Shown here one piece after another: positions 50,395-64,000 of a stretch of 64,000 nt of DNA. Location of the stretch: contig JAWDGP010000900.1 in NCBI GenBank assembly GCA_033675545.1, forward strand, positions 222,501 through 286,500. Direction: 5' to 3'. Under the pieces are notes generated by a model. That model made no database searches. It worked only from the letters and a program-made list of their open reading frames with translations, and was not told the origin of the DNA. The position numbers were made by a program, and so were the translations under genes. Numbering within the stretch: the stretch's first letter is position 1; every line of letters starts with the position of its first letter. This DNA is from Elysia crispata. Lineage: Eukaryota > Mollusca > Gastropoda > Plakobranchidae.

Positions 50395-50895
50395 TCAATG
50401 AATACCTACATCTACTTTCTTTTGATTATAATTATATGTTTCACTCAAGGATACCTACATCTACTTATTTTGATTATAATTATATGTTTCACTCAAGGAT
50501 ACCTACATCTACTTATTTTGATTATAATTATATGTTTCACTCAAGGATACCTACATCTACTTATTTTGATTGTAATATGTGTCACTCAAGGATACCTACA
50601 TCTACTTTGTTTTGATTATAACTATATGTGTCACTCAAGAATACCTACATCTACTTCATTTTGATTTAATTATACGTTTCGCTCAAGGATACCTACATCT
50701 ACTTTGTTTTGATTATAATTATATGTTTCACCCAAGGACACCTACATCTACTTATTTTGAATGTTTCACTCAAGGATACCTATATCTACTTTGTTTGATC
50801 ATAATTATATGTTTCACTCAAGGATACCTATATCTACTTTGTTTGATCATAATTATATGTTTCACTCAAGGTTACCCACATACACTTGTTCTTGT
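50395..50895. repeat. minisatellite, period about 48 bp
   Basis: About ten units with cores aggatacctacatctactt and gattataattatatgtttca. Confidence 0.95.
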
Positions 50896-53265
50896 GTCTA
50901 TAATTATGTGTGTCTTACAGAATTTTAACGACATTGCGGCAAAGCTTCAAGAGCCCACTCGGCCATCGTGCGTCATAAGGACTGGTGCGCCCTGGGTCAA
51001 ATCCTGTTTTCAAATATTTTACTGTGAAGTAAGAATTTAACTTGAAACGGAGCATGTCGACACTGTTTCAGACATGATAAAGACGGATGCAGGGGAGGTC
51101 ATTCCTACTGTCGAAAAATTATTTTGTTCGTCTTTGTACATCCGCATTAAGCTCAAGATAATTTATAAAATTATAATTCTTTGGCTCCAGTGACTCAAAA
51201 AAAATATCTTGCGTGTTTACTCAGTGTGTGTGTGTATGTGTGTGTTTGGTAGAGTTTATCCTTCTCTTGCCCGTGACGCTGCTACGCCTCAAGGACAAAG
51301 GTAATGGCGTGTGTTAAAGAAGAAAAGATAATTATTGTCATGTAAAGTATGGAAAAACTGCTTGACTGTCTTCCCTTATAACACTACGGACTGCCGCTAA
51401 GATTACTCCCTGCGGCCCACAACCTATCGCTATGGCTGTCGTCTTTATTTGGTTCCCAAGGAAGGTGGCATTTGCCGTTCATACTGAACTCCTCCGACAG
51501 AATATGCTTGTTAACTTGTTTTTTTGTGTGTGTTCTTTCTATTTAAACCATTTCCTGTCTTAGGATCTCCGGTATCCAACTAGTTTACACCGGAATTTCT
51601 GTTTAATCTTAATAACTCGTACCCGGATGTGCCATTGTCGGTATTTTTAATGCAGCACAATGATTAACGTGGCAATGATTTTATATTACACAAGCATGGT
51701 TGCCCGTTCAAATGAACAGACGGGAAAAACAACTGCATTGAAGAAATGCAAACTTCACAAAAAATAGCAAACATAATATCGTCCAAAGCCATGCGGTTGC
51801 AATGAAGAAAAGACAATTTTACAACATTAACAAATATATCTCTTCCAAAGCTATACAACTAAATTAAAGAAGAAAAAACTTTACAACAATAACAGATATA
51901 TATATCACCCTGAATACAGTTTTAATATATATACATATATAGACATTAGAATTCTCATGTTGTCACGAAGACATTCTTTAAATGAAGGAAAGATCTCAAG
52001 CAAAAAAGTAAACTACATTAAGTTGCAATCTTTCAAGCAGCCCTTTTCAGTTTATTCCTCCACCTAAACCAAAATGCGATGCTGATGACCCATTACACAT
52101 ACAATGTTGTGCTCGACCTGATGCGGTGAAAAAGTGCTCTCCGATAGAAAGTAAGAACGTGCAACTGCTCAGACAATATTACAGAGAACAAAGTATTAAA
52201 GCACTAATTTTAAAAAAAGAAAATGTGAAGTTTATAATTATTTTAAATCTAGCCACAATCAAAGAATATGTCATACAAGACACATTAATAAGAGTGGCAA
52301 GTTAATAAAATGGCTTGAGGTTCTTCGTGTTCCTTGTTGACACACAGTGGATCTGGTTGATAATTATCTTAGATATAGAACAGTATAGAAGAAAAAACAT
52401 GTGCAAAAGAAACAGAATTGGGGTTTACATTCGCAACCGACGCCCCGGAAGAAAAAAGCGACGATGACAGTTGTGCTTAAAAATACTGACCAATCAAATC
52501 ACTCCTTCTTAACTGCACAGAACGGCATGTTTTCCATGACGCCTTTGTGTTTATGCTGAAGCTGGTAAAACTTCATTTTTTCCCCATTAATTCCTTCCGT
52601 TTTTCACTCCATTAAAGTTTAACATATTCCTTATATATTTATATTTACAAAATAAGAGAAGTTCGTTTCAAAAGCGTCATCCGTTTTGAAATTTTAAACC
52701 GCTGAGAACAGTCTTAAATGTTATCTAGTTCATCACAAAGATTGAATAAGACAATAAAAAAAATGATGAATGAACTGCAATTAAAATATCATTATCTTTC
52801 AACCTTTTAGCTTAAATCGTTGACTTTAAAAAGAAAAAAAAAAGATATATTTTTCTTTCTTTGCTCCAATCTTTGGAGAAGCTTGGGAAGCACAGGGGCA
52901 TGTTGGTTGCAACATTTTTTTTTTTTAATTTTAAATGAGCAGTATTGTTTGTTTATTTTCCTGTGAAATGCCACAAAGAATGAAAGACGATTAAAAGCTA
53001 GACTGAACAAACTTCTTTGCTTCCATTTACTTAAAAATCCTGAGCGTGTTTGAGTGCCTGACGCCAGAATTGCTTGCTTGTTGGACGCTCCATAGATCTG
53101 TACAGTTGGGTGTCAGCTGACTACACCAACTTTGCTATCTATAAGCTGTCATCAAAACAAGGTGCTTTACATGTTACACACGATAAGAGATAAAGATACG
53201 CAGATGAACAAGAACAAACTAATTAGAAACATAGAGCGTGGAAAATAAAAATAACGACGAGCTCC
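50896..53265. other. non-coding stretch without recognisable features
   Basis: Small TA-rich and GT-rich patches (51222-51245, 51895-51940). No domain-bearing frame on either strand. Confidence 0.5.
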
Positions 53266-53535
53266 GGTGGAAAAGAGTATGTCGGAAGCGAGTAATTCAA
53301 TGAACATATCGGAAGTAAGTAACACAAAGAGTATGTCTGAAGTATGTAATACAAAAATTATGTTAGAAGTAAGTATTACAAAGAATATGTCGGTAGTAAG
53401 TAATACAGAGAGCTTGTCGGAAGTAAGAAATACAAAGAGCATGTCGGAAATACGGACTACTGTACAGAAAGTTTAATTATATCGGAAGTAAGAAATACAA
53501 AGAGCGTATAGGAAATAAGAAATACAAAGAACTCT
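53266..53535 (+). repeat. 30-bp minisatellite
   Basis: Eight to nine units with the core agtatgtcggaagtaagtaa then tacaaag. The 30-bp period keeps a frame open with a decapeptide (SMSEVSNTKS-like); no gene context. Confidence 0.9.
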
Positions 53536-53680
53536 GGTTAGAAACGGCAGTCGAGTTGGGATAGAAAGATTCAATGGATTACTTTCTATCGTGAAAGGGG
53601 GATCAAACGAACAAATTAAAAAAAAAAGCAAAACGGGAATTTGTGAATAAGAGAGAATGACACGTTGGCAGCTGGGTAAG

Positions 53681-55222
<1,542 letters not shown>

Positions 55223-55249
55223 AGGGAGACGTATTATAAGGTTAACAAA

Positions 55250-55505
55250 AGTAAGAAACAGATAGGCAGACGTATTAAGAGGGTGAGAAAGAGTAAGAGA
55301 CAGACAGACGCATTAAGAGGGTGACAAAAAAGAGTAAGAGGCAGACAGACGTATTAAGAGGGGGTAAAAAACGTAAGAGACAGACAGACGTATTAAGAGG
55401 AGGACAACAAGTAAGAGGCAGACAGGCGTATTAAGAGGGGGACAAAAAAAATAAGAGAGAGACAGGCGTATTAAGAGGGGGGCAAAAAGTAAGAGACAAA
55501 CAGAA
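55250..55505. repeat. minisatellite, period about 40 bp
   Basis: Six units with cores gacagacagacgtattaaga and ggggacaaaaagtaag, directly after the (GA)n-G run that ends the triplication. Confidence 0.9.
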
Positions 55506-57900
55506 AGAAAAAAGCAGGCAACCATGCAGAGACACAGGTAGAGTGAAGAGGTAGATGTCGTAAACGGAAGAAAAAAGTTAGGATAAAAGGCCTGACAGCA
55601 TGAATGAGATAAGGTAGGAAGAAAAGGAAAAAAGAATGAAAAAGGGAAGAGAGACTTTATTCTTAATTCTGTCTCTCTCTCTCTGTCTTTTTCCGCGTAC
55701 AAGTAACTCGTTACTTGCAGTTTAATTTCCCGGTTAATGTAGGGGAACAGGACAAACAGGATTACAGTAGCAGGAAACAATATTACCGTTCTTCAGTAGT
55801 GTTTTGCAGGTAGGCCCTAGAGATATAGACCCTGTTGCACCGTTAGGAGCGCCCTGTCTACATGGTTACATCCTGGCTGACGCACAGATTTGCAGGTATG
55901 ACATAGGTTTGAACGACGTGACACGATTAAAGACTGCGATTGTTTGATCATGTTTCGAGCTCCGGCTTTGAAAGATCCTGCCCAAATCGTTAGTGGTATA
56001 TGCTATTGCTACTCGCGAGGGCTGTGTTTAAATGGTAACCTCGGGCACACAGTTGATACGGCTGGTGTTGTATGAATACACCATGTGGTGAAATTTTAGG
56101 GTTTATTTTTTCTCTTTCATAAAATAATCTCCAACCTAGTTGATTGATCTGTAGATTCTGTGTATATGAGTGCAAAATGTGTCGGGTGTGATATTTAAGG
56201 GGGGAAAAAACCAAACCTTTAAAAAAAATATTGTAAACTATAAAATGCATGTTACATCCTGATTTTGAAAAATACATCAATGAAATAGCTTCTAATGACT
56301 GTCGGTTGGCTATACTGTTTCCCTGTGCCATTAGATCTAATTTAAATTAGTTTTTCCAGACTACGTCTAAGATGCGACGCAATTTATTTTTTTATATCAT
56401 TTTTTCCCTTTCAAGTTCGATTACAATGCATGTATCAACACCTTTTTTTCTCCTTCTATGCAAAACAGTAAAGATAGATCTTAATCATCTCTTAGTGCAC
56501 GCAACACCAAGTTACAAAAGGAAGTAAACTTCATAGAAAACAAATTGATTTGCGCGGCGATTTAGGTCAGACCGACCCAACTTAGAGGAAATAGCGGAAA
56601 ATTAATCCAGTCGGAATAAAAGATCCCTACAATAGGAATCATTGCCCAACATTTTAAATGCGAAAAAATGGAGATAAAATTCTGATCTCACAAATCTAGC
56701 TTCAACTATCTCTCACTTCAGCCGTCAGCAAAATAGATGGAACTAAAGGGGAGCCCAGATTCCTCGAATTCATTGGAGAATTTGTATATGTTCAAAGAAG
56801 CCGTGTTTGAACAAATCCTCTTTTAGCACTCGGACCCTGGATTTGCATTTTCGGGAATATTTTGAAGTACGTCAACAAAGTTAATGTTTTCTCGGCTACC
56901 CCCGTACAATTCTGAGCATTACGGGGATACCCGATTTGCCGTATTTTCCCTGCTTTTAGTACTTCAAATAGAGAATGGAAGACAGGTACCTCCGAACAAT
57001 CCGATCTGTCGTTCCCAACTCGTTTTACGTAAAAACTTGTCTCCAAACCCCAGCGCTTATCGGATCTCAAACTCTTGATGCTAGATCTAGACTCTTGGTC
57101 TCCATTCAGATCTCGGTCACAAATTGCTTTCTAGCTAGGCGTACATTCCGTCTAAAGTCTACATGTTTGTTCCTGAATAATCTTTAAATCAGACAAGGGC
57201 TGTCTGTCAAGATTTACTCTACTAATTTAAAAAATAAATAATTCACTGACGTCACAATAAAAAAAGCCATTGTCAGGTTTGGGGCAACAGCTCTGTAAAA
57301 GCCAATTCACACATTCACTACTTTTCAAATCATCCTTTTCTTGGGTTTATGGCCTGCTGTTCAACTGTTGAGAATCGATTAAAATTTTTTACGAACGTGA
57401 CACAGTTTAAAGAAAAAAAAAAGCAACTGGAGCAGTAGAGCTAGCATTTAGAAACTATACCAGGAGCAGCGAGTAGTCTATCTCGATCTGTCAGAGTATA
57501 CAAAGGAGGGAGCAGCTGGAGGGCAAGACAACTTCCGGGTAAGCTCAGCGATTTAACCCTTGGGGAATATCGAAGCGTTGTCACAGGTCCTTCATATACC
57601 ATAGCTAGTATGAAACACCAGTTTTTACACCACGTAGCCATCGGAGCCTCTACAATATTCTGAACCGATGTCGCCCCAGCAGCTCTCCATCTGCCCACCC
57701 TTTCATTCGGTTTAAAAAAAAAAAAAAACAAAAAACCGGGCGCCAATGTTAAAACTATATTTTTTTATGTGTTATACAACGCGAAGAAAGAACGGAGACG
57801 TCTTAGATGGGATGCAAAAGAATTACACATAATTTCAAATGCCTTACCAAAGGAAGTGGAATGTAACAGTTACTTCTGATCAACCTGCCAATGGGACCAT
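55506..57900. other. non-coding stretch without recognisable gene
   Basis: Minus frames at 55990-56331, 56792-57070 and 57441-57746 are open but show no domain or splice support. An A-run lies at about 57714-57729. Confidence 0.45.
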
Positions 57901-57904
57901 AATA

Positions 57905-58420
57905 GGAGTCAAGGTGTGGCCGCTTTATTGAATTACTATAATAATGAGCGCAGAGGTGAAGGCTTCAATGGGTTGCTAAAATAATGAGCAAGGTGCAAAG
58001 AGATGTTAGTTTCAATTAATAGGTTGCTACAGTAATGAGTACAGAGGTGTAGCCTTCAATGGGTTGCTATAAAATGAGCATAAAGATGCAGGCTTCAATC
58101 AATGCGTTGCTACAATAATAAGGATTGAGGCCACAATAATGAGCACAAAGTGAAGCCTTCAATGGGTTGCTAGAGTAATGAGCACAGAGATGTATGCTTT
58201 AATGGGTTGCCACAGTAATGAACACAGAGATGTAAGCTTCAGTCAAACGGTTGCTACACTGAGCACTGAAGTGGATGCTTCAATGGGTTGCGACAGTAAA
58301 GACCACAGAAGTATAGGCTTAAGTGAGCACATACGGGCAGGTTTCAACGGGTAATTACAAATACAATATTGAACTTAGAGGTGTAGGCCTTAATGGATTG
58401 CTTCAGTAATGATCACAGAT
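57905..58420. repeat. decayed minisatellite, period about 41 bp
   Basis: About eleven units with cores gcttcaatgggttgctac and ataatgagcacagaggtg, much more diverged than the neighbouring array. Confidence 0.85.
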
Positions 58421-58479
58421 CAGACAATTTAACTTAAGGCAGCCGGGTAATTGGATGGATCTGAGAGTTCAGGGGATGG

Positions 58480-59225
58480 CGGTCACTTCATGAATCAGAC
58501 AGATTAATGGAGCTCGGTCACTAGTGACTACATGGATCAGACAATCTAAGACATCTCGGCCATTACATAGATCAGACAAATCAGGCAAATGAGGTCACTT
58601 CGTGGAACAGACAGTTAAAGGGAGCTCGGTCACTGCATGGATCGGACAGTCTGAGGGAGCTCGGCCACTGCATGGATCAGACAGTCTAAGAGAGCTCGGT
58701 CACTGCATGGATCAGACATTCTAAGGGAGCTCAGTCACTGCATGGTTCAGACAGTCTAAGGGAGCTCGGTCACTGCATGGATCAGACAGTCTAAGGGAGC
58801 TCAGTCACTGCATGATTCAGACAGTCTAAGGGAGCTCGTTCAAGGAAGCACGGTCACTGCATGGATCAGACAGTCTTAGGGAGCTATGTCACTATATGAT
58901 CTCACAGTTCAAGGTAGGTTGATTACTACATGGATCAGACAGTCTAAGGGAGCTCAGTCACTGCATGGATCAGACAGTCTAAGGGAGCTCAGTCACTGCA
59001 TGGATCAGACAGTCTAAGGGAGCTCAGTCACTGCATGGATCAGACAGTCTAAGGGAGCTCGGTCACTGCATGGATCAGACAGTTCAGGGGAGGTCGGTTA
59101 CTACATGGATCAGACAGTTCACGGGGGCTCGGTCACTTGATTGATCTTTCAGTTGAAGGAAATTAAATACTGCATGGATCTGCCAGTTGAGGAAAATCAA
59201 GTCACTGCATGGATCTGTTAGACCT
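58480..59225. repeat. 35-bp minisatellite
   Basis: About 21 units with cores cggtcactgcatggatcaga and cagtctaagggagct. The central units (58640-59080) are nearly identical, the outer ones diverged. Confidence 0.95.
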
Positions 59226-60375
59226 CCGTTGGTAGAAAAAAGGGTGGAGACGATGAAAGCTGGAGCAACTGATCATTACAGGAAGAAATTCTAACGTGCT
59301 TAACGTAACTTGGGTCGCTCTGGAAAATTGAGTCCAATAACCCACGACTGCAGAGGACAGTTTATGATGTGGACAACCTGTTACATGTCAGACATGATAC
59401 ACGTAGAATATATTGGATAGATTTTTGTGGTTTAAGTGTGCAGCACAACAAAGTTAAGATAAAATCAATACAGATGAAAAATTATTTCAGCATGATGAAA
59501 AAAAAAGTTTACCATAGTCGATGAAAAGATTTTGAGGGATTTCTACAAAAGTAACATGCTCGCCAACGGTGACTTCTGAAACCGCAAGACTTACTATTAA
59601 TTTTAATATTTCATTTTTATCTTCTATATGGTGGTTGATTTTTTTTTTTTTTTTTCAACTATTGGTTTTGATTTGAAATTTACATTTATGCAAGTGCAGG
59701 GGAAAATTTTCCTATGTTTGATTCAGTTATACTTTGAACTGATCTTCCTTGCTTGAGTTTAATTTGCAGTATTTGCTCTTGAACATGTCAGAGGAGGGCA
59801 GGAGCCTCTAATCCAATAATGGCCTTATGTACAGAAAAAATATTGGTCCAAATCCAAACCAGGACTAAGCTCCCCTCCCCACCGTAGCTTCCTGAATCAT
59901 ACTGGAAGTTGCTGGTTCTGACCGTTCACTGAAACAGCTTCTATTTATAAGCACGAATGTACTTTAAGTGGTGGCACAAAATAATCTCAGTTCGCAAGTT
60001 CACGTATTCATAGAAAATGATATCTTGAAGTTTATTATTTGGAGTTCCTGTTCCTAACGCGGAGTAAATCTGTTGTATAAGCAAGGTGTTTCGAGATAAG
60101 ACACTTTAATTCGTACTTTATCTTCTTCAGACCTTAGCTCCAGGTTTTATAAGATTTCCAAAGTGGTGTATCAGTGGCTCAGATATCATAGTACACTGCA
60201 TTCATAAATCACCAAGCAGTGCTGCCTGGGAGAAATCTTATTACTTTTAGCGCCACTAATCCCGGCCAGCCCACCTGAGCACCTCTGGATCCAAGCCATC
60301 ATTCTAACGTCACCTGGGTAGAGAGACAAGTTCTGCTCGAAGCCAACACGCCCATTGATGTTATAAAACACAGAG
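59226..60375. other. non-coding stretch without recognisable gene
   Basis: A T-run at about 59640-59656. A minus frame at about 60190-60360 (GFEQNLSLYPGDVRMMAWIQ) has no family I recognise. Confidence 0.45.
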
Positions 60376-60378
60376 AGA

Positions 60379-61973
<1,595 letters not shown>

Positions 61974-61975
61974 TT

Positions 61976-62055
<80 letters not shown>

Positions 62056-62063
62056 TAATAATA
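61974..62063. repeat. (TAA)n microsatellite
   Basis: About 30 TAA/AAT units with one tga variant near the end. Confidence 0.97.
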
Positions 62064-62874
<811 letters not shown>

Positions 62875-63061
62875 AATATTGAAATAAAGAAGGCAGTCAA
62901 ATATGATACTATAGAGGCTGAGTCAGACGGAGCTAGACCTAAGGATCTAAAGATGCAAGTGACTGTAAATAAAGAAATAAAAAGTATAGAAAAATCAACC
63001 AAAAATCAACGACAAATAAGACAAGAGACATGAAAACATAAGGACAGATGGAATGGACAGG

Positions 63062-64000
<939 letters not shown>

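Noticed and set aside
56792-57070. Overlapping frames on both strands around 56.8-57.1 kb
   Set aside because: No motif of a reverse transcriptase or other family could be matched with confidence.

Overview
This is a eukaryotic, animal-type window: spliced genes with GT-AG introns, low gene density, AT-rich intergenic DNA and a very heavy load of microsatellites and minisatellites. The only clearly recognisable genes are metazoan: a plasma-membrane Na+/H+ exchanger and a death-domain protein. The repeat style, the intron sizes and the insect Nhe2/SLC9A3-like exchanger fit a lophotrochozoan, most likely a mollusc. That placement is an inference; nothing in the window fixes the species.

Layout. 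1-6.3 kb: no gene; one decayed RTE-type LINE endonuclease/reverse transcriptase remnant on the minus strand (about 2.1-3.5 kb). 6.35-15.2 kb: plus-strand death-domain gene, seen as two phase-matched exons (6347-6496 and 14114-14382). The intron of about 7.6 kb between them is full of (CT)n, (GA)n and (TA)n tracts and carries a 472-bp MITE with a perfect 8-bp target-site duplication. 15.2-27.5 kb: intergenic, holding a 129/111-bp inverted repeat, a 2.76-kb minisatellite of 30-bp period, a small MITE-like element (24.2-24.7 kb) and an internally deleted mariner element (25.5-26.5 kb). 27.6-49.4 kb: minus-strand Na+/H+ exchanger, twelve exons reconstructed with all splice phases agreeing, giving the last 1158 residues and the stop. 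Its introns contain at least five minisatellite arrays, a pogo/Tigger-type fragment and a decayed hAT-type transposase. 49.4-64 kb: no exon found; presumably the 5' intron and/or upstream region of the exchanger, filled with tandem repeats, including a nearly identical triplication of a roughly 480-bp unit.

The two genes are convergent (plus gene ends near 15 kb, minus gene ends at 27.6 kb) and there is no sign that they work together. The exchanger would swap Na+ for H+ across the plasma membrane, with a very long regulatory tail ending in a class I PDZ ligand (DTRL). The death-domain protein would act as an adaptor through homotypic death-domain contacts.

The most interesting signal is at gene ends. 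In both genes the stop codon lies inside a short tandem-repeat unit that continues into the 3' UTR. In the exchanger a 25-bp unit, duplicated out of frame, directly supplies the last residues (RL) of the PDZ motif and the stop codon. I saw no CRISPR array, tRNA, rRNA, LTR element or virus-like element, and no clear new multi-gene system.
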